From Symbiodinium natans (lineage: Eukaryota; Sar; Dinophyceae; Suessiales; Symbiodiniaceae), in the NCBI GenBank assembly GCA_905221605.1, contig CAJNDS010002088.1, forward strand, positions 362,001-426,000: 64,000 nt of DNA, read 5' to 3'. The notes below the pieces were generated by a model, which saw nothing but the letters and a program-made list of their open reading frames with translations, had not been told where the DNA came from and made no database searches. Of this stretch, positions 1 through 10,265 are shown one piece after another. The stretch's first letter is position 1, and the number at the start of each line of letters is the position of its first letter. A program made the position numbers and the translations under genes.

Positions 1-7
1 GAGAGAC

Positions 8-90
8 CCCTAATATAGTTCCCCCCAAAATAGTAGGATTCCTGTATATTAAGGACCCCAATAAGGTACCTAAGATTCCTGACCCCTAAT
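8..90 (-). repeat. Family D palindromic repeat, inverted partial copy
   Basis: Read on the minus strand this matches the core seen at 34,818, 58,916 and 62,628: ...GGTACCTTATTGGGGTCC, then AATCCTACTATTT, then GGGG. It has no coding potential. It is probably a copy of a short non-autonomous element. Confidence 0.5.
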
Positions 91-255
91 ATCATAAAAT
101 TGCTTTAAAGTACATCCCTTAAGTAACCTGGTAGTGCAAACCCTCTCTGAGGCTAGATCTGGCATAGAAGTGACTTTGACTTCGTCATGCCAGTGCTGCG
201 AACAACGGAGTTGCTGTTGAACAAGTATCCAACACAGACAAATGAATATGTCGTA

Positions 256-282
256 GGGTTTAGGGTTTAGGGTTTAGGGTTC
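256..282 (+). repeat. Interstitial telomere-like repeat (TTTAGGG, about 3 units)
   Basis: Tandem TTTAGGG in a unique context. This is one of many dispersed short runs in the window. Confidence 0.9.
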
Positions 283-1292
283 AAGTATTTGTTCGGGTTC
301 CGTCCCGTTTGGACAAGCGCCAACAAGGCCGGCCTCACAGCATGAGCTGACTCACCTGAGACACAAGTTTACCCCCTGCTTCTTAGAAGGGAATGAAGGA
401 ACTAGGGCCATATACATACCCTTTAAGGGAGTAGATAGATTCCCTACTCAGAACCGACCAGCTCAGGGTTCAGGGGAAACCGCCCAAGGGTATCTCGGCC
501 ACGATTGTTCGTAGCTTGGCGGGGGGTTTAGTGCATTAAGGAATCAGAGACCAACATGACAACAAATCTTGAAAAGAGGTTGCAAGGGAGCCCAAAATAC
601 CTTAAGGAATGCGACTTGAATCACAACTAGGGTCCCTGTTATGACTGAAGAAACCCTAAAACCCTAAACCCTGAATCAACCCTATGAAACTAGGGGTATT
701 GGTCTGGACAAACCCTATGCAACTAAGGGTATTGGACTCTCTGGGCGCGAATGTGAGCGTCCGGCAAGCGATGCGGTTCTGGACGACAGGTCCAGCGCTC
801 GTTCCTTCCCGGCAGGGCGAACCCTAAAACACCCATCACGAGGAGCGGCTACTGTGGCGACTCTCTTTCTGGTTTGTGCGAGAACTGGGAACCTAATCTG
901 GGAGGTTTAGGGTTTGGGGTTTAAGGCTTAGGTGACGCAGGCATGGACTGTCATGACCCGATTCTCGAAGGTGATTTCCAGCGTGGCGAATTTCTTTTTG
1001 GACTCCGACCTCCGCCGTTTTGCCAACAGCATCTTCAGTTTAGGGTTTTCCCCCTTCTTCTAGCAGTCCCTGATAGGATTATAGTATCCCCAATAAGGGA
1101 ATATGGTATCCCCAGTTCAGGGTTTAGGGTTTGGGTCTAAGGGTTTAGGGCGTAGGGAAGTGAGGGCCGACTGCTCTAGGCCCCAAGTATTTTTTGGAGT
1201 AAAGGAGGTACTTGAAGTCTCAGAATTCACAGGTGAACCTACCCAACGGAAAAGAAAGAAGGGCAAATCCTAAACCCTAAACCCTCACATAA

Positions 1293-1372
1293 GGCCGCCG
1301 GAAGTTTTTGGTGACTTGACAGATCCAGGGAACAGGAACTGGCCGAAGGATGCAGTCTCCACACGGGATGGA
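1293..1372 (+). CDS. Candidate exon, function unknown
   Basis: The plus-strand frame reads protein-like (PPEVFGDLTDPGNRNWPKDA) between two telomere-repeat runs. No splice border is fixed. The island at 930-1,038 also translates well, but on either strand, so it is not called. Strand agrees with the better supported gene that starts at 2,606. Family unknown. Confidence 0.3.
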
Positions 1373-2605
1373 GGGCCTCCACTTTAGGATCAACATCTTT
1401 TATTCGCCTAGGGTTTCGGGTTTTGAGGTTTCAGTTGTCAGGGTTTCCTAACCCTAAACCCTAAACCCTATCGACCCCCACATCCACCCACCCACCCCCC
1501 CCCCCTTCCCAATCCGTTTAAACCCCCAAAGCTTCACTCCAAACCCACCCACACCCTGAATCCTAAACCTCAAAATCCTACGTGCAGACTCGGCTCTCGC
1601 TCCCTCTCTCTCTCTCTCTGAACTTCGGCGGGCCCAGCGGGAGCATTGTGTGCACGTCTCCGAGGTCGCCTGGTAGAGCAAAGGTGGTGGGTTAGGAGCC
1701 CAGGATACCCCTGTAACCCTAAACCCTTAGCCGTACACCCCAAACCTTTAACCCGAAACCCCAAACCCTAAACAACAAAATGACAATCTTGGGGAGGTTT
1801 AGCGATGGCTTAGGACGGCTTATGGGTTCAGGATGGCCTGGTTTCAGGGCGTACGGGTTTGTATGGTTTCTACAGGCATTTTTGGACGGGTTCTTTAGGG
1901 GTTCAGGATTCAGGGTTTAAGGGTGCCTTGCTTTCTTAGCCTTCGGAGGTTGCAGAGGGATAGATGCGGGGTTTAGAGGTTGAGAGTGTATGCAGCGTTG
2001 GGGATCATGGTAGGGCATAAGGGTCTTTACCTTACCGTACGGTCAGGCCTACGAAAGTTTAAGCTGGGTAGTTTCCACAATATACAGCTTCTGCAATCCT
2101 TAATTCATGGCCCAGCAGCTTCGTACGTGAAATGGTGGGGTATAGTTGTGAGGTATAGGCAGCATAGGGGCCCCAAGACCCCAAACCCCAAACCCAAGGT
2201 ACAGAATGTGAAAAGTTTTAGGGTGCTACCCAAACCCCCAAACCCCAAAAGCCAAAACGCCAGGGGCGGGGGGTTCTCTTCTCCGCCTGAAGGTCCCCAA
2301 CCACACGAACAAATAAGAACCATGTTAGTGCTACATATAATGACTTAGTCATATAGCAAACAAAGTGAAACAATATAGTCACATAGCAACATGGTACTAC
2401 AGCATGTCGCATGATCGTTACATTGTCCTCTGATAGTCATAAAGTACTATGGTCTCATAGTCGTAAAGTCTTCTAGTATTCACATCTTCTTCGATTCAAA
2501 CACACAATCACAACTCTAGAGTGCTATAGGAACATGTGTGTTGGACCTTTCGTTCTATCGGGCGGCAAGTTCTCTAGATTCCTCTTTGCTTTCCACTCCC
2601 TCCAG

Positions 2606-4619
2606 ACATCTCCTTCTGCCTAGTTGTGGCCCTACTCGAATAACACGTCACTGGGCCATCAGCTTGAAAAATGCGCAGGTGCGTCTTCCAAGACTGCTGG
2701 CCTCGGAGAGGTTCAGGAACATCAAAGCTTCTAGGGCTTCTGCAGCCGTGCAGCAGTGGTAAGACGAATACACGCAGATTCTTTCTGTCAAACCCTTGCG
2801 CGAGAACATGGAAGCTGCGCCAGCTCACTTTGGGTTTCTGGTTGCTCGTTGCTCATGCGCAGGAAGGCGTCCGAGATCCTGTCGCACTCGCGTGCAGTCA
2901 GCCAAAGCCTCCACAAAATGATGGTTTTGCAAGGGCTTGGGTTGTTTCCAATTTACCGGAAGAATGTATGTCGGTCCAGGGGCACACACAGAGACACGCA
3001 GACACAGACACAGACGCACGCAGGCGCGCAGGCACGCACGCCCACACACACACACCAAACCTCAACGCGGCAGCTGCAGCCCAGTTCTACTTGTGCTGAC
3101 AAAGCGTTTTTCCGCGCAGTCCCGCACAACTGGCCCGAAACTTTAACCGCTAAAACTTAAATCACAAATCCTAAACTCTGAAACCCTATTTCATCAAAAG
3201 TTCTAAAACCGAAACCCCTGCACCTTGAAACCCGAAAACCCTCTGCTCATGTTACATAAAACATCTACCTTGCTTGGAACTGCGCTGCTAATGTTTTGTA
3301 AAACATTAGCCCCCCCGGCTGACACCTGCTGCCAGACCTCATCCTGCGGCGGCTCCTTCAGCAGAGGGTTCTGCGGCGTACCGTTCTTAAGGTGTTCAGG
3401 GGACTTTTTGGGGTCTGTAGGGCACGATTTAAGGGCTTGGCGTGACACTATGTAGAGGGATTCCTGTAGGGTTTAGTTTCTAGGGTTTAGGGTTTAGGGT
3501 CCTCATTGTAAGCTAAGGTATATTCCGTGGTGTATGACTTGCGAATGGGGATGGTGGCTTTGTTTGCTTTTCTTTTGAGGGGAGGAGGGGCGGGGGGGGG
3601 GTGAAGTCCAAACCTAGGCCGGGGTTGGGGACGAGGTTTCGGGTTGAGGGTTCAGGGTTTATCAGGCTTAGAGGTTGTCATATGGAATTAAAGGGCTGAT
3701 GCTTTCAGAATGTGCGAGTGCGAGGACCCTAAGTCGAGTGGTTTAGGACTTGGGGTTCGGTTCCAACACCCTCTGCCGCCCTGAGCCTCTGAGCTTGCAA
3801 GCCATGCCCGGCTCCTGTTCGACTCGCTGCCGAAGCCGCGCAACTCGAAAAGAATGACCTTCTTTCTCTTGATTGGGTGTTTGGATTTAGGGCTTGGGGG
3901 GCAGGGTTTAGGGTTTAAGCACAGGAAAGTTGCAAGCATTTCGATCGTCTTCTTGCGTCTCATTGCAGGATCTTGAGGTGACCACGCGCGACGTCATCCG
4001 GCAAATACAACACGGACTTCGTCAGCTGCGTCTCCATTTCCAGGACCTGACGGGAGCCACGTGACTTGCTGGGCGCCATAACGATGGAGGGCAAAGATCG
4101 TCAAAAGTTAGTTGGCCACTTGACGGAGCGGTCTACATCCCAAAAATGATCAAGTGCCCTCCCCCACTACAAGTAGTGTATTGCGACCACACGCCCTCAT
4201 GACACGGCTGCTCTCGCCTTTCTCCACAGTTGTGGCCGCCTGGAGAAAACACCCAAAGCGGTGTTGTAGGTCGCACTCGAGATCCTCAGATGCATCTGGC
4301 AAACCCGACTTCCCCAACAACGGCTCCCCCAGATTTGCTCAGACTTGCTGAATCTGAACATGCTGTTTCGCCTCTTGGTTGGGAATGTGGCCTGGACTCC
4401 ACCCAATGTCAAAGCACAGCTCCGCGAGTTGGGTCCGCGCAGCAATACCTCCTAGTATCTTAGGGGTTTAGGGCTTTAGGGTTTAGGGTTTCCTAGTCTG
4501 GGAGCCTGTAATTCTTGCGTGCGCGCGCGGAAGTGCCGATATATTGAACATGCGCTGGGCGCCTCTTCAAATGGTCGCACGCTGTTCGAAGCAAAGCGTC
4601 GCAGCATCCTTACTACTAA
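2606..4619 (+). CDS. Multi-exon gene for a mostly helical protein, function unknown
   Basis: Exons: 2606-2758, 2863-about 2940, about 3085-3150, 3336-3391, 3802-3876, 3969-4060, 4230-about 4432 and 4534-4619. The first junction has a pyrimidine-rich acceptor, a GTAAGA donor and an AG acceptor at 2861-2862, and phase 2 is kept (TG|G, then AAG GCG TCC). Exons 3336-3391, 3802-3876 and 3969-4060 join in phase 0, and 3969-4060 joins 4230 in phase 2. Signatures are ASEILSHSRAVSQSLHKMM, RLAAEAAQLEKNDLLSLDW, TTRDVIRQIQHGLRQLRLHF and LPQICSDLLNLNMLFRLL. The pattern is amphipathic helices, as in helical-repeat proteins, but no family is recognised. The start lies further 5' and is not identified. An in-frame TAG at 4267-4269 lies inside a 24-base GT...AG segment, so the gene is either a pseudogene or has a very small intron. 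The joins around 4432-4534 are not phase-checked. Confidence 0.6.
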
Positions 4620-4825
4620 GTCTTATACTAGGTTTGGCCCTTCGAACCCTCTGAAAAAAATTGCCTAGATGAGGTACTCTTAAACACAAAAACAGGAAAA
4701 ACTAAATATCCCCATGTCCTTCCTAGCAAACAATATGTCAGCAGTTTGAGGCCGCCGCAGCACCTTCCATCTGCGTATTGCAGACAGGCTGCTGCAGGCC
4801 TGGAAATGCCATGAACGGCAAAATT

Positions 4826-4886
4826 AGGGTTAGGGTTTAGGGTTTAGGGTTTAGGGTTTAGGGTTTAGGGTTCAGGGTTTAGGGTT
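4826..4886 (+). repeat. Interstitial telomere-like array (TTTAGGG, about 8 units)
   Basis: Nearly perfect TTTAGGG tandem with one TTCAGGG variant, directly downstream of the last supported exon of the 2.6-4.6 kb gene. Confidence 0.95.
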
Positions 4887-5016
4887 AAGGTTTAGGGCCA
4901 CAGAGGGCTAAGGTTTAAGGTTTCGGGCTTAGGGCCACAAGCCTTTACTTGATAACTCTAGGGGCACGTGACACACATAAGAGCTTGCGGGCGAAAGAAA
5001 CTTTACATGCAGGGAT

Positions 5017-5090
5017 GCCAGAAATGCAACATCAGACACTGACATTGCCATGCTGGCAGGACGACGGCAGTACTCGCGCAGCCCGAAATG
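5017..5090 (+). CDS. Candidate exon, function unknown
   Basis: An AG acceptor (5,015-5,016) precedes a frame reading ATSDTDIAMLAGRRQYSRSP. Same strand as the 2.6-4.6 kb gene and possibly a further exon of it. No homology recognised. Confidence 0.4.
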
Positions 5091-5619
5091 CAATACCCTA
5101 GCGCCCAGACCCTAAACCCTAATACCTAAACGGAGCATGGGCTGAGGATAATGTGAGCCTGGGAATCGCTGGCCTGATTCTAAAGTCTCAGCCTACTGGC
5201 TCTAGTAGGGAATGAGGGCCTTACCCTTTATGTACTCCCTTATCCCTCCTCTAGTACAAGAGAATCCACACCCTACACTATAAACCTTACAAACCCTAAG
5301 AGCCATATCAGCCCGAATGGCTGGATTGACCGCACTTCCGTACAAACCCCATTAGCCTGCCCGCTCCTGCACGCTCCTGCCCGATAACAACGTATAAGCC
5401 CTGTCAAGACGAATATGATCCCCATGGGCCCTACGTGCCCAAGCCCAAACCTATTTGGGCCCTAAGCACTCCAAACCCCTAAATCCCTAAACCCTGAAAC
5501 TCACTGTGAACGAGATTCAATGCAACATTTGGAGTTTTGGCACTTGTAGTCCTTATAGTCTTACTTCATTCACACACCTTAAAACCCCGAGCCCCTACTA
5601 TTAAAATCACATAGGCCGC

Positions 5620-5693
5620 TATGTCAGTTCCCAAGCCGAAGACCCGGGAAGCCCCACCCATTGCCACGGACGAAACCGCCGGCAGAATGCCTT
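5620..5693 (+). CDS. Candidate exon or short ORF, function unknown
   Basis: A frame from ATG reads MSVPKPKTREAPPIATDETA and ends in TAG. It lies in a unique island between telomere-like runs, on the same strand as the preceding exons. Confidence 0.35.
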
Positions 5694-5696
5694 AGG

Positions 5697-6090
5697 CTCT
5701 TTCTCCGAAATGGAGTGGTGGTGGTTTGGGGCTTTAGGGTTTAGGGTTGAGGGTTGAGGGTTTCCTAAACCCCAAAAACCCAAAACGTTCATACCTAAAC
5801 CCTAAACCTTCGGGACAGAAGGTCTACGCTTGCATGAGGGCCACCCTGAACCCTGAACCCCCTAAACCTAAACCCTAAACCCTAAACCCTAAACAGAAAA
5901 GGGAACCATTGCTTGCTGCTTCAGGGCCTTAGCAAGATCACCCTTTCGGGCTTATAGTAAGCTTGTAGGGTATAGGGTTTAGGGTTTCTAGTAAGCTTAT
6001 GGGGTATAGGGTAAGTTTAGGGTTTAGGCCCTAAAGGCAATGGGAACAGTGGGCACCATGGAGATCCCACGGCTCTGACTGTAGCGTCTA
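5697..6090. repeat. Degenerate telomere-like repeats, both orientations
   Basis: TTTAGGG-type runs (about 5,733-5,763 and 5,970-6,028) surround CCCTAAA-type runs (about 5,800-5,900), all with point variants. No coding island is seen here. Confidence 0.7.
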
Positions 6091-6368
6091 ATTGTCAAGG
6101 TCCAACCAAGTCCTGTTTAGGGTTTGGGGTTTAGGGTTTGTAGCATCTAAGATGACTCAGTCGCGAAGTCTCTACAGAATAGGGCTCCGGGCTTGGGGTT
6201 CTCGGGGACATAGGGTGTGCACACATCATCTGCGTCTATTAAAGCACATGTACATGCACATGCGTGTTCTCAAAAACGAATGAACATGTAACATGCATCC
6301 GGCACGTGTATGTTAATTATGTGTACATGAAAGTAAGACGTGCGAGCCATGGCCACGGCCTACATGAG

Positions 6369-6715
6369 TCATGCGCGGCCATGCTGGTCATGCTGTGGCA
6401 TAGTCATGCTCTGACTCCTGACTCTCGCCGGGTCAATGTAGGAACACGTGTTCTCAGAAGGAAAAGGACTGACGAATGGCACACGCATTTTAGCATCTCT
6501 CCTTACTTGACCCTGGAGAGTGCCAGCGCAGAGCGGCATGTTGCTGAGGGAGCATGATGCATTGTGATGAGTGTGCCAAGCTACGCTGACTGCCAATGCG
6601 GCTGCAGGGTCATCGAGGACAATGTCCTCCAGTGCGGAAGCAGTCCCCAGCCAAACAAAATAACAGTCCCTGAAGACCTTGTGGCTTAGGATTTCTGCAT
6701 GGACGGTCGAACCGT
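6369..6715 (-). CDS. Candidate exon with long open frame, function unknown
   Basis: A minus-strand frame stays open for about 115 codons. The upstream half reads SALEDIVLDDPAAALAVSVA. No ATG is seen at its upstream end, so it would be an internal exon. The plus strand is also open across part of it (6,264-6,557), so strand is not certain. Unrecognised. Confidence 0.4.
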
Positions 6716-6796
6716 AAACCCACCTGTGGGTGGATCAAGGAAGCTTGGAACAACTACAGAAGGGGGATGGGATGAGGAGCAGATAGAAAGGAAGGA

Positions 6797-6858
6797 ACCC
6801 TAAACCCTAAACCCTAAACCCTAAACCCTAAACCCTAAATCCTAAACCCTAAACCCCT
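6797..6858 (-). repeat. Interstitial telomere-like array (CCCTAAA)
   Basis: About eight CCCTAAA units with one CCTAAAT variant. The opposite orientation to the array at 4,826. Confidence 0.95.
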
Positions 6859-6899
6859 CAACCCTGAGCCTCCTCACGCCGAAGCCACACCCTGACACT

Positions 6900-6972
6900 A
6901 CTTGGAGGTTCATGGGTAGTTAGAAGTAGGGTTAAAAGTACGTTAACTGGGGTGATTAGTCTAGTTAGGACC
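6900..6972 (+). repeat. Family A palindromic element, half copy
   Basis: Left arm only: CTTGGAGGTTCATGGGTAGT followed by the AGAAGTAGGGTT core. The right arm is missing or decayed. Confidence 0.6.
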
Positions 6973-7049
6973 TCAAACCCTAAGCCCTAAGCCCTACACC
7001 CAAAACCCTGAATCCCTAACCCCCCCACACGCGTCTGGGAAGGAGCCCA

Positions 7050-7092
7050 AAGCCCTAAACCCTAAACCCTAAACCCTAAACCCTAAACCCTG
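7050..7092 (-). repeat. Interstitial telomere-like array (CCCTAAA, 6 units)
   Basis: Perfect CCCTAAA tandem. Confidence 0.95.
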
Positions 7093-7203
7093 TCGAGGGA
7101 CTGAAGGACTTTGATTTGTTTCTGGTGTCCCGGCCTCATGCCTTGACAGCTGCAGGAAGTACAGCGTCTCGCTCCACGCGGATGGAGCCTCGGCGCTGGG
7201 TTG

Positions 7204-7345
7204 GCGTTTAGGGTTTAGGGCTTAGGGCTTAGGGCTTACGGCTTAGGGTTTAGGGCTTAGGGTTTAGGGCTTAGGGCTTGGGGTTTGGGGCTTTGGGCTT
7301 AGGGTTTAGGTTTTACAGTTAAGGTTTAGGGTTTCAAGTTTAGGG
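7204..7345 (+). repeat. Mixed TTTAGGG / CTTAGGG variant array
   Basis: Interleaved TTTAGGG and CTTAGGG units with TTTGGGG derivatives. It looks like a decaying array. Confidence 0.85.
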
Positions 7346-7696
7346 GGGAAGTGCAGGGGAACCGAACAGTGAGCCCGATCCAAGCAAGGAGCCCCTGAAT
7401 CGCAGGCCCCAAAGACCTGAACCTGAACACTCCAGTAGGACTTCGAAGGTTGGGCTTCGGAGCTTAAGCGTTTCAGGAGTTTGGGGTTTAGGGTTGCAGG
7501 AGTTTAGGACTAGGCTTTAGAAGCTTCAGTGTACTGTGTTTTTTGGGAAGACCAGGGGTTCAGGGTTCAGGGGTTACAGGGGCAAGGGGGTTCAGGGGTT
7601 ACAAGGGCAAAGCGCGATCTTGCTTTTTCAGGATCAGGGATGCTATCCCGGGTTTCTCAGCTCGTGTTGCTGTCCGGGCCGAGCTGGTGATGCTCT

Positions 7697-8296
7697 CTAA
7701 AAGAAGCCGCCCTTCACCATCTCCGACAAGAGGAGGGCGACTGGCCATTGCCAAGTTCCGCAGCCGATCAACAAGGAGAAAGTCGTGGCGACAACGAGCC
7801 CATGCTTGATCCACAGGTAGTCGTTCAACCAGATCACGGCCATGCCTAGGTAGGGCAGATAGGCATGCACACGGCCCACGATGTCTCTCTTGCTGAGGAA
7901 GAGCTGGTCCTTTGGATAGAGGCCTCTGTCATCGACTAAATTCTCGTCACCCTTTGTGAGTACGGCCATCTCTCCGGCAGGTGTCTCATGCAGCTTCACC
8001 AGCCTGTGGACAATGGGAATCTCTCGGTCCTTGAGTTGAAACGCGATGAGGTCACCAGCCCTGAGCCGCTCATCTAATCGAGAGAGAAACAGGAGATCGC
8101 CTCGGTGTAAGACAGTTCCATCGCCGCTCAGAATCACCAGAACTGGCCTTGCGTTGTTCGTGACCAGCACTAAGCCTTTCCAAAGCATCAGCACCGCGAA
8201 AAAGACGCAGCACAAATTCAGCGCGCGCTCCAAAAGCTGCCAAGGTCTCCTCGCAAGGCGGCGAGACTCGCGCACATGGCGCCAGATGATCTGCAT
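7697..8296 (-). CDS. SEC11: SEC11-like signal peptidase subunit, single exon, catalytic serine lost
   Basis: A 199-codon frame has the full SEC11 layout. An N-terminal membrane helix (about residues 27-48, CVFFAVLMLWKGLVLV) is followed by the box with the catalytic serine, a REIPIVHR box with the catalytic histidine, a TKGDENLVDDRGLY box with the catalytic aspartate, a VGRVHAYLPYLG segment and a C-terminal hydrophobic stretch. SEC11 is the ER-membrane protease of the signal peptidase complex. The serine box, normally SGSMEP, reads SGDGTV here, so the nucleophile is missing. The bases fit two small deletions that restore frame. Known SEC11 proteins are about 170-190 residues, so the length is normal. 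The gene has no intron although its neighbours are split into small exons, which suggests a retrocopy. It is either a retropseudogene with an open frame or a non-catalytic paralogue. Confidence 0.85.
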   Translation of the reverse strand: MQIIWRHVRESRRLARRPWQLLERALNLCCVFFAVLMLWKGLVLVTNNARPVLVILSGDGTVLHRGDLLFLSRLDERLRAGDLIAFQLKDREIPIVHRLVKLHETPAGEMAVLTKGDENLVDDRGLYPKDQLFLSKRDIVGRVHAYLPYLGMAVIWLNDYLWIKHGLVVATTFSLLIGCGTWQWPVALLLSEMVKGGFF

Positions 8297-8493
8297 TGCT
8301 GGCTTCCAGGCTCATAGCAAACCTTAGACTGAGAAGACAAATACGCTTGTGCTCGGTTTGCCGGCTGCGTCCAATGACTTTAGCATCAAAGCCCACAATG
8401 CCTGATAATAGTTTGGACCTTGGGTCCAAAAGTGCCCCTAGACCCTAAACCCTTGTCGTAAATTCGTGTCTGCTTGCGGTCTCGCGACATCGA

Positions 8494-8503
8494 CCTTGAG
8501 CCA
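8494..8503 (-). other. Possible relic of a spliced leader 3' end
   Basis: Read on the minus strand, upstream of the SEC11 copy, ten bases TTGGCTCAAG equal the 3' end of the dinoflagellate spliced leader, followed by G. The bases before them match only loosely. A ten-base match could be chance in 64 kb. Confidence 0.2.
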
Positions 8504-8754
8504 AGTGATGCTCTTGGTAGCAAGTCACAAAGAACCCAAGACACCTTAAGGCATACCTGAACTCATAACGTGCATCCCTATATGGTTTAAAGTATCACCC
8601 AAAACCCCTATAACTCCAGCTGCCCTAAGCTTGCTGGTTCTTAGCAACGTAGCTCAAGGGTACCTATTAGCCGACTTCCTGAAGAACTAGTAGGGTAACT
8701 GTACAAGGAACACTCCGAACCCCAAACCAGAAAACCTGAACCGAAAACCCTTAA

Positions 8755-8935
8755 GCCATAAGCCCTGAACCTCGAACCCCTAAATCCCTAAACCCCTAAG
8801 CCCCACACCCTTAAGCCCTAGAAACCTACACCCTAAACCCTATAACTTATACCATGAACCTACAACCCTAAGCCCTGTAACCCTCAACCCTCTAAACCCA
8901 CACCCCGAAGCCCTCTAACCCGAAACCACCTCGGC
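8755..8935 (-). repeat. Degenerate CCCTAAA / CCCTAAG stretch
   Basis: Many diverged heptamers and no coding frame. Confidence 0.7.
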
Positions 8936-8939
8936 TCAG

Positions 8940-9026
8940 CTTCGGACGCAGGCCCTCAGGACCTTCGCGCAGGTCTGGCAGTCCGGCTGCAGAGCAGCCT
9001 TCCTCTTCTCCAAAACTCCGCTTTAA
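8940..9026 (+). CDS. Candidate exon, function unknown
   Basis: An AG acceptor at 8,938-8,939 opens a GC-rich-codon frame reading TFAQVWQSGCRAAFLFSK up to TAA. The minus strand also translates, so strand confidence is moderate. Confidence 0.35.
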   Translation, partial: LRTQALRTFAQVWQSGCRAAFLFSKTPL

Positions 9027-9357
9027 GATTGAGGCTTCGGGGTTTTAGGGTCTAGAACATGGCTGTATAGAGCTTAGGGAACTATGCTTGGAGTTCGGGT
9101 TTTAGGGTATAGAGCACAGGTCTATAGAGTTTAAGGTTGAAGCTTCAAGGCGTTTGAGTGCACCTAGGGGTGTATAATACGCCTGCGTCTAGTGGGGAAG
9201 AGTATTAACCCTAAACCCTACTGGAAGTTTGGTGCCAACAAGAGTGCAGGGTCAACATCTTCTGCGTGGCTTTAATGGTCGAAACCTTTAGGTTTGGGGT
9301 TTATTGGGTTTAGGGCGTTTCATCTGGAAAAAATGTGTTTTTTTGAGAAAAGCTTGG

Positions 9358-9480
9358 GGCTTTCAGTATGCTGCTACCTGCGCGCCTGATTCGCCGCAGC
9401 AAGTGCAATGACCCAGTCCAGGCACGACCCTCTTCGGCCAAGGACGCGAACCTTGTGCTCGCAATAGTGAAGAGTTGAGG
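9358..9480 (-). CDS. Candidate exon, helical, PPR-like spacing
   Basis: The minus frame reads FASLAEEGRAWTGSLHLLRR and continues IRRAGSSILKA. The spacing of W, LL and RR resembles a pentatricopeptide helix pair, but one unit is not enough to name the family. The plus strand hits an early stop. Confidence 0.4.
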
Positions 9481-9583
9481 TTGGGATGTTCCTCCTTATA
9501 CTAACAGTCCTTCATAGGGAGAGAATCGGGGGTACAAAAATCCCTATGAAGGCCTGTTAGCAAAGAAGGGGGGAACATCTCAA
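9481..9583. mobile_element. Family B MITE-like element
   Basis: Ends TTGGGATGTTCCTCCTTA and its inverse (GGGGGGAACATCTCAA). Inner arms ACTAACAGTCCTTCATAGGG and CCCTATGAAGGCCTGTTAG pair. Length about 103 bp. Confidence 0.8.
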
Positions 9584-9650
9584 CGTGAAGGGCTTAAGTC
9601 CCCGAACCCTAAAACCTAAACCCAATCCCTCAACTTCAAGTGGTCTGGAC

Positions 9651-9809
9651 TCAGGGGCTTCTCCGGCAGGGGGCTGGTTCTAGTTCTTGGTCGACGGCTT
9701 CGAGTAACGCAGCAGCTATAATCTCAGCACTCGATGCAGTCTTCAAAGTAAACCCAACAAGCATATCATGGTGAACAATGTTTCGACAAGCATCACAAAC
9801 GATATCGAT
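9651..9809 (-). CDS. Candidate exon, function unknown
   Basis: The minus frame reads IVCDACRNIVHHDMLVGF then SSAEIIAAALLEAVDQELE and ends in TGA at 9,651-9,653. A TGA lies in frame just upstream, with no AG acceptor between, so the 5' border is unexplained. The composition is strongly protein-like. Confidence 0.45.
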   Translation of the reverse strand: MDIVCDACRNIVHHDMLVGFTLKTASSAEIIAAALLEAVDQELEPAPCRRSP

Positions 9810-9892
9810 GGAAAATCAGAAAATACGGCAGTAGAAAAGAATGTTAAATGAGTAACGAGGAACCCCAATGTTCTAGAGGCTCTCATATGGAC

Positions 9893-10020
9893 ATTTCCCG
9901 AAATAGGGTGCCTCGAATATACCCCAAAATACTATTATCCTTTTTCTAGGAAGCCACAAAAAGGGTAAACCCTAAACCCTAAACCCTAAACCCTAAATCT
10001 ACCCCCTATTTTCGGGAAAC
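9893..10020. repeat. Family D-like palindrome interrupted by a CCCTAAA run
   Basis: TTTCCCGAAATAGGGTG at the left and CCCTATTTTCGGGAAAC at the right are inverted copies. Five CCCTAAA units sit between the arms at about 9,966-9,996. Confidence 0.6.
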
Positions 10021-10161
10021 TGCATATTGGCGCTTCATGATGGGCTTAATGAGTGGACTCTAGTGCCTCAGGAGTCTTTTACGGGGGCTTCCGACACCCG
10101 AAACCCTAACCCTAAGCATCCAGCTTTGGGGTTTAGGGTTTGCGGTAAACGCCCTTGAGGG

Positions 10162-10265
10162 CTAAGGGAGAAGGCCCCTCCTTCCACGACATTCCAGGCT
10201 CAGGGCCCTGCGCGCCGCAAATTGAATCTGTGCTGAGTTGAAAGCCGCGATGCCGCCTGGCATCC
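10162..10265 (-). CDS. Candidate exon, function unknown
   Basis: The minus frame reads GGIAAFNSAQIQFAARRALS. Borders are not fixed. Same strand as the exons at 9.4 and 9.7 kb. Confidence 0.35.

Noticed and set aside
8644-8660. ACGTAGCTCAAGGG on the plus strand as a spliced-leader relic
   Set aside because: It would need an eight-base deletion in the leader and has no gene just downstream. Probably chance.
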